Source: Desmodesmus armatus | Lineage: Eukaryota > Chlorophyta > Chlorophyceae > Sphaeropleales > Scenedesmaceae | Direction: 5' to 3' | DNA length: 64,000 nucleotides | NCBI GenBank assembly: GCA_007449985.2 | Contig: VIIQ02000844.1 | Location: 65,001 to 129,000, forward strand | Shown here: positions 22,837-33,801 of the stretch, piece by piece | Layout of the letters: each line of letters opens with the position of its first letter | Numbering within the stretch: position 1 is the stretch's first letter | Position numbers and translations under genes: made by a program | The notes under the pieces: model-generated | The model's database searches: none | The model's input: only the letters and a program-made list of their open reading frames with translations | What the model was told of the DNA's origin: nothing

Positions 22837-24309
22837 GCTGACCTGCATGCATCAAGCTGCTGCGACTGCGGAAGCAGCCGCGCCAGAGGCATATGCAGTG
22901 GACTTGTAGACCAGCCAGCCACCCCAGTCCTGCGGCTGTGCCATCACTCATGCCGCTGTGATCGGAAGGTGACAGCCTGCATGTGCACTGCTGACTGTAG
23001 GGTGACTGGGGTGCCATAATTTGGCCATGCGGTGGTACAATGTGTGAGCGTGTGGCAACAGACAGCATGCTCTGCTAGTTGCAATGACTGAAGATTCATT
23101 TGTACAATTGCATTCGTTCTTTTGGCTGTTGGAGAAGTGGCACACATGGTTGCTGAAAGCTTTATGCACAGGCCACCTGGTTGGTGATGTTTGCACAGTT
23201 TGTCTATGTTCACCCCGCTTTTCCCACACCACCATGTGTGGAAGATGGTGTGCTGCTGAGTTTAACTTTGCTTTGGAAACTTGTCTCAAGTTACCGGCTT
23301 GAACATGCAGGTTTTGCACCGACGTTCAAGCAGCAGCATGTGTAGCAACTTGGGTTGTGAGCGACTTTGGGTGCGGGTCAAGCTCAAACGATCATGGCTA
23401 CAAGACATCCAACACGCGACCATGCTCTGCACATGCGCGGCTGTTACAAGGTTGTCAGCTCATCTCGCGCGACAATGCAACCTGAGATCCGTTCGTCAGC
23501 AGCAACGAGGCTCTCAAATGCATTGAGGCCCTAAACAGTATTGCGGCCATATGCTGCCAGGGTGTGCGCCTGCCGCCTCACCCTCATACCCATCCACATG
23601 TGCAGTGTACGCTCAACAATAATTGTTGGATGACAGATCAGATCAGATGATACAGTACCCATGAGAAAGCTGCATGTTCCAAGCGGCTGCTGTCTACAGC
23701 TCATCCTGATCACCAACAGCAGGCGGCATCAGCCGCAGCCAATGGCAATGAAAGCAGCTACCAGTGGACTGACCGCCTCAGACGTTGAATCAGCTGCCGT
23801 AGACAGTGGGCAAAACCAAAAATTGTGAGGCAGAACTGCATCTCAAGGCAGCACCGCAGCCCTTGCAGATGTGAGACTGTGCTGCCCATGGCTGCAGCCT
23901 GCAACTGCAAACATCACCGTACCCAATTTGAACGTGTCCTTCCAAAGGAAGCCGCGCATTTTCACGGTGAAGAAGCATCTCAAGACTCAGCACATGTGAC
24001 AGCACACATGTTGACAGCATAGTCGCATCACAATTCTCGATGCCACTGAGAGCCCCTACTGCTGCTGCTAGCTCCTGAGGAGATACTATGTCAGGGTTAG
24101 AAATAACAGAACCAGCACACAACCATCATGTGGCACAGGTACTGCCTCAAGTTGACGCTCATTTGCAGGCCGCAGTGTATCCGATAATTGCATTGGTGGC
24201 ACCAACATCCATCATCACCAGTCAACATGGTGGCCACTGGCAGTCAGCTTGCACGGCTGTGACGCAACAGCTCACTACAAATCCTGACGCTCACCCTTAC
24301 AGCACTGGC
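22837..24309. other. Region between the + and first - BTB gene
   Basis: No supported gene. A minus-strand open stretch at 23790-24122 (contains SPQELAAAVGALSG) has no recognised family. The region holds the 3' flanks of both convergent BTB genes. Confidence 0.4.
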
Positions 24310-25104
24310 TCAGCGCGAGTACAGAGAACACCACTTGCAAGCCATGGCACACTTGTCTGGGCGAGGGGGGTATGGAGGGTAGTATTGGGGTTCATATCCA
24401 GGGTGCTCAGGGCTGGCGGCACCCTTACAGACACAATGGCACTTTCCATCGCGATAGGGGTTGCCCCTCCAACCATAGGCCCCATATCCATAGAGCATAT
24501 AGATAGAACGAGGACAGTGACACAAGCAGGAGCAAGGCTCTGGTTCCAAAGCCTCAATCAGCTCCCGCATGGCTGCCCAAGACAGCTGCTCCAAGTTGGC
24601 AGTTGAGCTGCACCCTTCCCTGTCTGCTGCTGCTGCATGTGCTGCTATGGCTGCCATGCTGTCTTGCAAGCCGTGGTGGTCAGCCAGCTTCAGCCATTTC
24701 CATATGTAGGCCTTGCTGCCCTCACTGTTGTCCAGCTGGGACGTGTGCTGCATGATGAAGCGGTCTGCTGCCTGCATCAGCAGGGGCATGTCAAACTGGG
24801 CACCGATCCTCAGCAGCAGCTCCGCCTCCTGCCAGCTTTGGACCTCTGCAGGAGCTGGTACTGGGTATAAAAAGCGAGCGACTTGCATCCACTCCTCAGT
24901 GCTGACCCCGTCCATGCCGATCTGCAGCCTGCTGCTACGGCTACTGCTGTTGCTGGTGCAACTGCTGTTGCTGTTGTGAGCTTCGATGGCACCTCTCAGG
25001 AAGCCACTGATCGTGCCGAGGTGAGCTTTGCCTGCCGGGAGAGTGCCGTTTGTGAACCTAAGATCAACATCAGAGCAGAACTCCATCATCTCCTGCAGCT
25101 CCAT
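24310..25104 (-). CDS. BTB/POZ protein with C-terminal Cys cluster (copy 1)
   Basis: Intronless, 264 aa, ATG at 25104-25102, TGA at 24310-24312. Residues ~1-110 form a BTB/POZ fold signature (CSDVDLRFTNGTLPAGKAHL; WMQVARFLYP; EAELLLRIGAQFDMPLL). A helical BACK-like stretch follows (YIWKWLKLADHHGLQDSMAA, about 130-190). After that comes CSCLCHC, then CHCVC, then a Tyr/Pro-rich segment (YEPQYYPPYPPRPDK), then CAMACKWC. A Ser/Asn-rich loop interrupts the BTB domain near residues 45-60. BTB proteins usually act as Cullin-3 substrate adaptors or as homodimerising regulators. The Cys cluster could bind zinc or be redox active (inference). First of four same-strand tandem paralogues. Confidence 0.87.
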   Translation of the reverse strand: MELQEMMEFCSDVDLRFTNGTLPAGKAHLGTISGFLRGAIEAHNSNSSCTSNSSSRSSRLQIGMDGVSTEEWMQVARFLYPVPAPAEVQSWQEAELLLRIGAQFDMPLLMQAADRFIMQHTSQLDNSEGSKAYIWKWLKLADHHGLQDSMAAIAAHAAAADREGCSSTANLEQLSWAAMRELIEALEPEPCSCLCHCPRSIYMLYGYGAYGWRGNPYRDGKCHCVCKGAASPEHPGYEPQYYPPYPPRPDKCAMACKWCSLYSR

Positions 25105-26554
25105 GATTCAAACTGCTGAGTTGGGTTGAAGCGCTGCGAACTGAAACTTTTGTCTTTATGGTGGCTCTGCATGTATAGAAAACTATGTTGAGCAAGGTAT
25201 CCACCGGCGTAATGAAGCCTGCCGATATCCGGCCCAAACAATGATTTTTCATCGTGACCATATCATGTGACACTTGACGACGCGATGAAGGTAAGAAAGG
25301 TCGCAAGTGAATCTCCTTGAAGCTCAGTTTGTTGGCAAGGGGTTGCGGTCAGCGCAGCCGCGTCGACGCAATGTCGACCCAAAGAGCGGGTGGTCACCTC
25401 TTGAGCGTGTTGGGTGGAAACATTGCACAGGGGCTTAGAGGCAGTCCCGTCACAATACATGCAGCCCGTGAGGCAAAATGTCTACCGTTTGAGCCCGGCT
25501 CTTTCAAGTCTGGAGGCTGGTGCACCACTGGCAAAATGTCCACAACCTGGGTTGCCAAACATTTCAGACGGTTTTGTACACGACGGCCTTCAAAGTTCTC
25601 CGTCAGCACTTCAATGACAGTGGTGCGGCCCCTATGAAGTATGTCAACTCAGGCATTGACGGTTGGGCGAGCCACACGGTGTGCTTCTTCCACACCCTCT
25701 AAGGCTTAGAGACGGCTTCGGAAGGCCATGCACTGCTGTTGTCATTATGCCTCAGGCAACCACATTCGGAATGTGGTTGAAGCGCTGCCATCAGTTACAC
25801 TATCAAGCATGCCACCGAGACAGGCAACAATTTGCTGCCATCCACCTACTGCAGCCTTACAACGGCCGCAAACATCCATTGGTATCTCAGATTTACGGCA
25901 CAGCCTCAAACAGCTTACAGGCTTTTCATGCAGTGCACAGTAGCACCCAGTACTGAGTAGGTCCAGCAGCATGGCTCGCCAAAACATTGGACACGACTGC
26001 CGCAGTGTAACAGCGGTACAGCCAGTCCGTCCGACGGCTGAGCTTGAGTGCAGCGCCCCGATGTGCACTGGTAGCCACTACATGCGCATGTGCTACAATT
26101 GGCCGACCATCTCTTCTTTTGTGATATCACTATCGATAGCAAACAACACTGTGACACAAGTCCCCCTTGAACTATACCAACTCAGCTTCATGCATCGGAT
26201 GCAGTCCACAGAGAAACAGATGAGGTGTCGACAAAAGCACGCCAAGTGGCACGCTGCAAGACCGTCTTGCAGTGACTGCAGCTGACTACACATTGACAAA
26301 ACATTGACCCACACTGACACCAGGCATAGGAAAGCCCATTTTCTGCCACACGCATAGTCTGACTGACCAACAGAAAGCAAGGCCGCATGATAGACAGCAG
26401 CCAGGGCGCTGATACTGGACCGTTCAAATTGTGACAAGTGTGACGAGCTGGTACACACCAGTATGCACAGCTGTACTACAGCTGTCTACAGCTCATGGCA
26501 AGCAAACCGACCGAGAACAGACACCAGCATCAGCCCTAGTGACGGCTGCATTGG
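25105..26554. other. Intergenic between BTB copies 1 and 2
   Basis: Contains the 5' flank of copy 1 and the 3' flank of copy 2. No additional gene is supported on either strand. Confidence 0.45.
25249..25265 (-). promoter_or_regulatory. Shared upstream element of BTB cluster (copy 1)
   Basis: Plus-strand TCATCGTGACCATATCA, about 145 bp upstream of the ATG. It matches 27489-27505 and 30093-30109, and partly 32199-32205, all at similar distance. Confidence 0.55.
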
Positions 26555-27331
26555 CTAGCAACCACTGCACCAGACGCAGGAAGTTCTGCAAAAGCCCGGG
26601 GGAGGGGAAGTAGGCAGCGGCGCAGTTGGGGAGTATTCAAGGATGGGGGGACCCCGGCACTTACACTGGCAACTCTGAGTACTGTAGTACGGGACTCCGC
26701 CATGACTTGACCGCGGGCAGTGGCAGATGCACTGGCAAGGCACTGGCACCAGTGCCTCAATCAGCTCACGCAAGGCTTCCCACGACAGCTGCCCAGACCT
26801 GTGCGGATAGCTGCACCCTTCCCTGTCTATCTTGACAGCTCGTGCTGCTATGGCTGCCAGGCTGTACTGTAGGCGATTCTGGTCAGCCAGCTGCAGCCAT
26901 TTCCAGATGTCCAGCTCGCTGCTTGCTCCAAATGCACTGCGCTCCAACTGGTCCACATTATGCAGTATGAAGCGGTCTGCTGCCTGCATCAGCAGGGGCA
27001 TGTCAAACTGGGCACCAACCCTCAGCAGCAGCTCGGCCTCCTTCCAGCCTTGGACTTCTGCAGGAGCTGGTACTGGGTAGCAGAAGCGAGCCACCTGCAT
27101 TCAATCCTCTGTGGTGTACCCTGCCATGCTGATCTGCAGCCTGCTGCTGCTGCTGCTACTGCTGTTACTGTTGCTGGTGCTTGTGCCGTTGCTGTTGCTG
27201 TTGTGTGCCTCAATGATCCCACGCAGAACACTGCTGATCATGCCGAGATGGCTTTGGCCTGCTGGAAGAGTGCCATTTGTAAACCTGAGGTCGGCATCAG
27301 AGCAGAACTCCATCATCTGCTGCAGCTGCAT
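26555..27331 (-). pseudogene. BTB/POZ gene with Trp-to-stop change (copy 2)
   Basis: ATG at 27331-27329 and TAG at 26555-26557; one frame of about 258 codons. A single TGA at 27101-27103 lies where the paralogues have Trp in EEWMQVARF (here ED-stop-MQVARF). Everything after it remains in frame and well conserved: EAELLLRVGAQFDMPLLMQA, DIWKWLQLADQ, then CQCICHC, CQCKC, a Tyr/Ser/Pro stretch (EYSPTAPLPTSPPP) and CVWC. The intact remainder implies a recent nonsense mutation, a sequencing error or readthrough. A Trp TGG to TGA change needs one base. Otherwise the layout equals copy 1. Confidence 0.8.
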
Positions 27332-27431
27332 AGTTGACACCCCTTGAATGCTTTGCACAGTAGTGTGGTTAGAGCTTTCAAGCAGGATGGAAGCATGCGT
27401 TGAAATTGCCGGGCATGGTATCATGCTCACC

Positions 27432-29260
27432 GGCTGGGCGGACTCTCGGTTGCGAGCACTTGAACAAGCCGCTTGTAACCGTCATGTGTCATCATGACCT
27501 AATGATGACCCAGTGCACGACGTACGTAACGTGATATAAACGGTGTTCTGGATCTTTTTATAGCATTCCAGTCTTGCTGGCATACAGCCGTAGTTTGCGC
27601 CGACGTCCGCCGTCGTTCGTCCCGGTCTGCGGTGCGCAGCGCTTACTACTTCACCACCCTCACACATATAGTGTGTAAAAGTATGAAATAATCAAAAGTA
27701 CAGATGTAGCCATGCACGTGCATGCCAGTGGAAGGGCCGGGACAGCACCACTGTGCCAGCAGAACGGCCCTTGGGGCCGCCCCCGCTGGGGCAGCTGGAA
27801 GGTTTGATTCCTGGTGCTGAACAGTAATGGCGGCTGCACCATGCAGCAAGAACTGTCAGTCACACCCTCTGATCAACAGATGCATGGTGCATCGCTGTGA
27901 GTGCATGTACCAAGCCATGTGAATTGTTGATTGGTTTATGAAAATGCGGCTGTTGTCAAGCAAAGTTGAATCTGGTACTATTTCTCAAGGCGGCTGCGCA
28001 GCCATGCATGATGCTGAAAATCACAATTGCACACAACTTCTTGGATGCTCACTCTGCACCAATCCTGAAGCGATGAAGAGCGCTTTCACAGCACGGCGTC
28101 ATGGTGGTGTACGCGCACTGCGCGCAGTGGCTGCAACTTGAAGGGGTTTCTGTGCTGGGCCTCAGCTGGGCCTCAGTTTTCTATATGGTAGCCTACCAGC
28201 TGAGGCTCTGCTACCTTCCAGGTACCCGGCATATGCGCATATGTAGTACGTACTACACAGGGTGGCCACAACGCTCCCAAAGTGCATCCAGCGTGCGCAT
28301 GTAGCTGTTCTACAGCGGGTAATGTAGCAGACTCTGGACATAGTGGCACCGTCACAGTAGTATGTAGTACGTGTAGGCTACACATACGTTTGCGCATGTA
28401 CAGCGTCGTGGTAGGTGAGCTGCTGGGACTCTGAAAGGTTTTGGGAACACAAACTGTAGGGATGAAGCTCGAGGCAGTCTCCAAGACCACATCCACATGT
28501 GCTGTTACTGTTACAGTTACTGTTACAGGGTTCAGGCTGAGCCTGAACCTGCACCGCCACATAACTTATCAGTGATGCCAGGGCCAACACAGTTGGTGGC
28601 CTTGATGGAATCAGCCACCACCAGCCAATTCACATGCACACATACGTATGCTGGTATACTAGCATACTGAATGGGTGTTGCACGGCATGGACATGCTGAT
28701 CATGATGCTATGCTGGGTACACAAGTACAGCAGCAGTGCCACTGCCGGGTCCGACATGCAATTGCGTCAGGAAACTGAGCACACCAACCATCTACAGCAG
28801 GGGCCATGGCAGCATCTGTGGCAAGGCGAGCTGCATGTGTGGACTTCAGAAGAGCCGCAGTGTGCAGACAGTCTTATAATGGAGAGACTGATCATATCTT
28901 GCTGTTGCCCTACAAATGCACTGAAATTGGATCTTGCATCTCCAGACAAGGTATGTGACTCACACATGTGACAGACCGAGTACCCACCGGCAGTATTGTC
29001 ATGCGCCATTCTGACACAGTAGTGACCGCTGCATGATGGTCAGGTGGCTGCTGCCTGCTGAAGCCTGACATGATGCAGCTATTGGCGGCATTCAATGCTG
29101 AACGGCTGAAATCACAACAAAACACAAAACCTGTACGGCACAGGCCGGCCAAGGCAACAGCATGTCAAAGCGTCTTGGCCACTGGCACAGTACATACACC
29201 TGGCATTTTCTCCCGGGGGCATGCGCATTGATGCAGCACCATGCCCTGTACCTTGGAAAG
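27432..29260. other. Intergenic between BTB copies 2 and 3
   Basis: About 1.8 kb without a supported gene. The left edge includes promoter sequence of copy 2 with a TATA-like GATATAAACG at about 27533. A short (GTTACT)-type repeat lies at about 28503-28528. Confidence 0.45.
27489..27505 (-). promoter_or_regulatory. Shared upstream element of BTB cluster (copy 2)
   Basis: Plus-strand TCATCATGACCTAATGA, about 158 bp upstream of the start codon. Same element as upstream of copies 1 and 3. Confidence 0.55.
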
Positions 29261-29956
29261 TCAGTATCCTGAAGAGTATGTAGGGTAGGTGGGACAGTAT
29301 CGGGGGGACCCGGCAGAGTATCGGGGAGGAGCAGGACAGGGGCATTGGCAAATTGTGCGTTCACCTAGCTGAGTGGGCGCACTGTGGCAACTGCAAAGGC
29401 AAGGCACTGGCACCAAAGCCCCAACCAGCTCACGCATGGCTGCCGATGACAGCTGCTCAAGGTTGGACTTGGAACGGCACCCTTCCCTGTCTGACGCTGC
29501 TGCCTGTGCTGCAATGGCTGTCAGGCTGTTCTGCAGGCCATGGTGGTCAGCCAGCTTCAGCCACTTCCAGATGTAGGCATCGCTGGCTGTGCTGGTCACC
29601 AACTGAGACATGCTGTTCACAATGTAGCGGTCTGCTGCCTGCATCAGCAGGGGCATGTCAAACTGGGCACCAACCCTCAGCAGCAGCTCCGCCTCCTGCC
29701 AGCCTTGGACCTCTGCAGGAGCTGGCACTGGGTACAAGAAGCGAGCGACTTGCATCCACTCCTCAGTGCTGACACCATGCACGCCGATCTGGAGCCTGGT
29801 GCTGCTGTTGCTACTGATGTTGCTGTTGTGTGCCTCAACTGCCCCACGCAGGACGCTGCTGATCATGCCAAGGTGGGCTTTGCCTGCTGAAAGAGTGCCA
29901 TTTGTGAAGCGGAGGTCGACATCAGAGCAGAACTGCATCATCTCCTGCAGCTGCAT
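29261..29956 (-). CDS. BTB/POZ protein with Cys cluster and Tyr/Pro tail (copy 3)
   Basis: Intronless, 231 aa. ATG at 29956-29954 was chosen because it aligns with the MxLQEMM starts of the paralogues (an upstream in-frame Met at 30052 is not conserved). BTB block CSDVDLRFTNGTLSAGKAHL to FDMPLLMQAADRYI; BACK-like YIWKWLKLADHHGLQNSLTA. The C-terminus has CLCSCH, then CQCPC, then PRYSAGSPRYCPTYPTYSSGY, a degenerate run of Tyr-Ser-Pro units resembling but not matching the Pol II CTD. Probably a functional paralogue. Adaptor role by family; targets unknown. Confidence 0.87.
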   Translation of the reverse strand: MQLQEMMQFCSDVDLRFTNGTLSAGKAHLGMISSVLRGAVEAHNSNISSNSSTRLQIGVHGVSTEEWMQVARFLYPVPAPAEVQGWQEAELLLRVGAQFDMPLLMQAADRYIVNSMSQLVTSTASDAYIWKWLKLADHHGLQNSLTAIAAQAAASDREGCRSKSNLEQLSSAAMRELVGALVPVPCLCSCHSAPTQLGERTICQCPCPAPPRYSAGSPRYCPTYPTYSSGY

Positions 29957-30052
29957 GGTTGGAACTCCTGCTGCACTGTGCGTGTCTCTTGGGTTTGCCC
30001 TGAACGTGAGAGGGGTTTTTGACGTACAAACGTATATAGACCAAGGCCGCAC

Positions 30053-31282
30053 CAGCGTGATCTGGCAAAGTGCCCATGGTCACAATGATTTGTCACCATG
30101 ACCACATCACGTGGCATGTGTCAGCGCGACCAACGGTCACAATGGCAAACATACTGAATCAACGATAGTAAGTGTTTTTACACACACCTGGCATGATGCT
30201 GAATGCAATGCATGTGCTTCGACGTAAAGACGCAATTTGCGGGTAGCGGTGAGACCCTCCACTCGCAGACAGCTTGCAAATCTGTGTCTGTCGGCCTTAC
30301 GGGAGTTACTCCCTTCATCAAAGCCGCCTGCTGGCATGACTGACAGTTGGGCCAACAGCAGCGGATGCTGCAGTGCTGCACTAGCCAGCTGTGCCACAGA
30401 TCTGGTTCTAGAATAACCCTCAGACCTGGCTTGCCCAGCCCTCCAACAAAGTACTGCAAAGTACAGCCCTCTGGAAACACCTTTACATCCGCGCCGGCAT
30501 ATATCAACCGCAACCAGTGGCGCTGCGCCCATGCAACAACCTGCGGCAAGCACATGTGCAACAGTACAGTGCAGGCACACCGCGCAGGCTGTGCCACCCC
30601 CTGTTGTGCATGGGCGCGTCAAGCGATTGCTGTCAGGCGCTACTTGTTGCCGCTCCCACCGCTAAAGGCACCAACACTGATGCTTGCAGACTCTCAATGC
30701 CAAAAGCTGACACAGACCAAGCCTGGCCCTGGCCCTGCCAGCGGCTACCATGGCCACAGCATGTCTAGCAGTGGCTTGAAACAGTATGTGGAAAGAGAGA
30801 CTGCTGGTCACCAGCCCTGAGTCAGGGCTTGACCTACAACGGCCCCAGCACAGCTGCCGGCCACGCTACTACGTGAACCTGACAGATCCCTGCACTGCCT
30901 GCCTGCTAGCAGCATGTCAGTCTGCCAACCAATCGGTACCCGATACGATGGTCATCCAGATACTATCTGGCCTCGGATGTGCCGAGGTCTTGAATCATGT
31001 CACAACAGTAGCATTGCGGCTGTGGTAGCCTGGGACAGACATTCCACCCGACTGACACATGCTGTGTGTGCAGACCTGCCAAACCACAGCACGTTGCGCT
31101 GCGGCTTGGTACGGCATGAAAGCTACCAGCAACATCAATCAAGGCTGACACCACCTGGTGGCTGGAAGGCCACCCAGCACTGTTGTGACAGGATCCTCAC
31201 ACCAGAGGATCGTCCACATGGCCTGCTGCTCACTGCTGACACATGCGGCATGCGTTGCAGCTGTGCTGACTGCCTGTGCACT
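30053..31282. other. Intergenic between BTB copies 3 and 4
   Basis: Holds the promoter of copy 3 and the 3' flank of copy 4. No further gene is supported. Confidence 0.45.
30093..30109 (-). promoter_or_regulatory. Shared upstream element of BTB cluster (copy 3)
   Basis: Plus-strand TCACCATGACCACATCA, about 140 bp upstream of the start, with a TATA-like GTATATAGA at about 30030 between it and the ATG. Confidence 0.55.
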
Positions 31283-32053
31283 CTACTCGTACGGGCTATA
31301 CTGAGGGGAGGTTGGGCAGTATGTGGGAGACGTGGAGGAGTATGTGGGAGACGTGGGGGTGTACGTGGGCGACTCTGGTGAGTATGGAGAATATGGGCCG
31401 TGCTGTTGGCCGCGGGGGCTCAGGTGCCCAGGGGGGCTGCGGCAGGAGCAGCGACAGCTTGCTCCTGCACCTGGGTCGTGGCAACGGCAACGGCAGTTGA
31501 CTGGCACCAAGGCCTTGACCAACTCGCGCATGGCTGCACACGACAGCTGCTGAATGTTGCTGCTGAAGATACATCCCGGCCTGTCAATCTTCACTGCATG
31601 TGCTGCCATGGCTGCCAGACTGTCCTGCAGGCGGTGGTGGTCAGCCAGCTTAAGCCACTTCCAGATGTGATACTCGCTCTCCTCGCTGCGTGCCAACTGA
31701 GGTGTGTTCTGCACCATGAAGCGGCCTGCTGTCTGCATCAGCAAGGGCATGTCAAACTGGGCACCAACCCTCAGCAGCAGCTCGGCCTCCTTCCAGTCTT
31801 GGACCTCTGCAGGAGCTGGCACTGGGTACAAGAAGCGAGCAACTTGCATCCACTCTTCGATGCTGACGCCATCCATGCTGACCTGCAGCCTGCTGCTACT
31901 GCTGTTGCCGTTCCTGTTGCTGTTGTGTGTCTCGATGGCCCCACGCAGGACGCTGCTGATCATGCCGAGGTGTACTTTGCCTGCTGGAAGAGTGCCGTTT
32001 GTAAACTTGAGATCAACATCAGAGCAGAACGCCATCATATCCTCCAGCTCCAT
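31283..32053 (-). CDS. BTB/POZ protein with Cys cluster and Pol II CTD-like heptads (copy 4)
   Basis: Intronless, 256 aa, ATG 32053-32051, TAG 31283-31285. BTB: CSDVDLKFTNGTLPAGKVHL ... WMQVARFLYP ... EAELLLRVGAQFDMPLL. BACK-like: HIWKWLKLADHHRLQDSLAA. Cys cluster: CRCRCH then CRCSC. The last ~37 residues are consecutive seven-residue units YTPTSPT, YSSTSPT and YCPTSPQ, followed by YSP. These match the Y-S-P-T-S-P-S consensus of the RNA polymerase II largest-subunit C-terminal domain. No polymerase sequence is present. The tail could mimic the CTD and attract CTD-binding factors or proline-directed kinases (inference), or be coincidental low-complexity drift, since the paralogues show looser Tyr/Ser/Pro tails. 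Confidence 0.87.
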   Translation of the reverse strand: MELEDMMAFCSDVDLKFTNGTLPAGKVHLGMISSVLRGAIETHNSNRNGNSSSSRLQVSMDGVSIEEWMQVARFLYPVPAPAEVQDWKEAELLLRVGAQFDMPLLMQTAGRFMVQNTPQLARSEESEYHIWKWLKLADHHRLQDSLAAMAAHAVKIDRPGCIFSSNIQQLSCAAMRELVKALVPVNCRCRCHDPGAGASCRCSCRSPPGHLSPRGQQHGPYSPYSPESPTYTPTSPTYSSTSPTYCPTSPQYSPYE

Positions 32054-33710
32054 GGTTGCAACTGAAACCGCTGAATATTTCCGTGCTGCACGATATAACG
32101 TGTGCGCCTGTTGGTCTTGTTGATTGAACTTTCTGGCCTGAATCAAAGTTCAGGAAGGGCATGGCAGCCCTGCCCAGGTACGGTTTTGAACTGATTTGTC
32201 ATCAGCGCGCGCAAAACGGTTGTGAACACGTTGGGAGACTGTTGCAAGAGAAGCCTTTCTCCTGATGTTATGCGTTCTGTACAAGACATTTACCTTCAGT
32301 AGTGTGCTCAGCACCGGTGCATTCAACGGAGCCAGGGCACACATCAGCTGGCAGCAGTACCCCTATCACAGTGAAGGCTGTTATTACTTGCACTTGTGTC
32401 AGTTTGCTTCCCGCAGGAAGACATCACGCTGCATTTGGCACACACGCACACATGCAGCTGCGAATCATCAGATACTCTGCACTGGTTGCTGATGCAGTGC
32501 ACATCGGCCCAGCCGACTCAGTCACTCACGGTGAGCACACTGCCCATGCCTCTGATGAATTCAGAGACAGCCACATGCGAGCCATGTGACAAAACACACA
32601 CCAACAGTGCTAGTGGCAATCTTTCCTTGATCCCTGATAGTCCGCGGCTGCCAGCCCTATGACAAATCCAAGACTCCCCTGTTTCTTCTGAGCCCCCTTG
32701 CCCTTCCCCTGCTGCTGCTCCTGGCTGCTGCTGGTGTGTTTCGCAGCCTCCTAAAGCCCAATGACTGCAAGCTGCGCGCATGGACACCCGTCAAAGTTCC
32801 ACTTTGCAAGGGGGTTCAACCAGAGGTTCCAGAGGCCCTGAGAGTCACTGGCTGGCCCAGGCAAACACCGCGATGAGCTCAACCATGTCAGTTGTCGCAA
32901 CAGAACGGTTCTGTTGCAGACTACAAAGAAACACTCAGGCAATTGAAGCAAGAGAGCAACCACGATGGACTGCCTGACCGCAGTCCAGCAAATGCTGCTG
33001 GTCCATCGGGACAAGGCTGCATTGTCATTGACTGGTCAGCACAACACACAATGCTGCACTGACCTTACATATCCGCAATGCAGGCTGAACAGCAGCAGTG
33101 CACCAGACACAAAACTGATGAAGGCACAAACACAGGCGCTCCAGGGTCTGCCTACACGAACAGCAGGGACCATGCCTTGGTAAAAAAACACCTCTAGGTA
33201 GTGCTGGTGCTGCCGCTGTTTGTGGGCACTACAAAAAGCCTCGCCAATGCCAACCTGCTGGTGCAAGGTGCAACAGGCTGACAGCAATACAGGAACTCAA
33301 CGCAGGAACGCACAGCAATGCGCACCACATGTAGCACTTGATGCAGCACTTGATGCAACTGTACATGTAGGCCTGCAGATGCTTGAAAGAGGCGCGCAGC
33401 AATCGGCCCCAAGCGGCGTTTAGTTGGCTGAAGCAAGCAACAAACATGCTAGCCAGAAGCACTGATATGTATGGCTGTGCTGTGGTCAGGAGCATACTCA
33501 CACGCAGGCGTGACTGGGCACAACAGCACCGTATCAAACCTTGGACGAAAACAAGGCGGATCCCACCACACCACAACCAAACTTTGGTTTGGTTGCAGGC
33601 TCCAAGGGCAGCATCAACACTGCAAGGACTGCACCAAGCCGGAAGTACGACAGCCGTGCACAATGCGCCCAAAGCCTTTGGCAACATTTTGCCCAGTGCC
33701 CGCTAGTCAC
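32054..33710. other. Upstream of BTB copy 4 and 3' flank of next gene
   Basis: 32199-32205 has TCATCAG after TGATTTG, a partial version of the upstream element of copies 1-3, about 147 bp from the ATG. A TATA-like GATATAACG is at about 32092. The rest shows no supported gene. Confidence 0.4.
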
Positions 33711-33741
33711 TCAGTGGTGCTGCGGTTGCTGCCCTGCAGAC

Positions 33742-33801
<60 letters not shown>

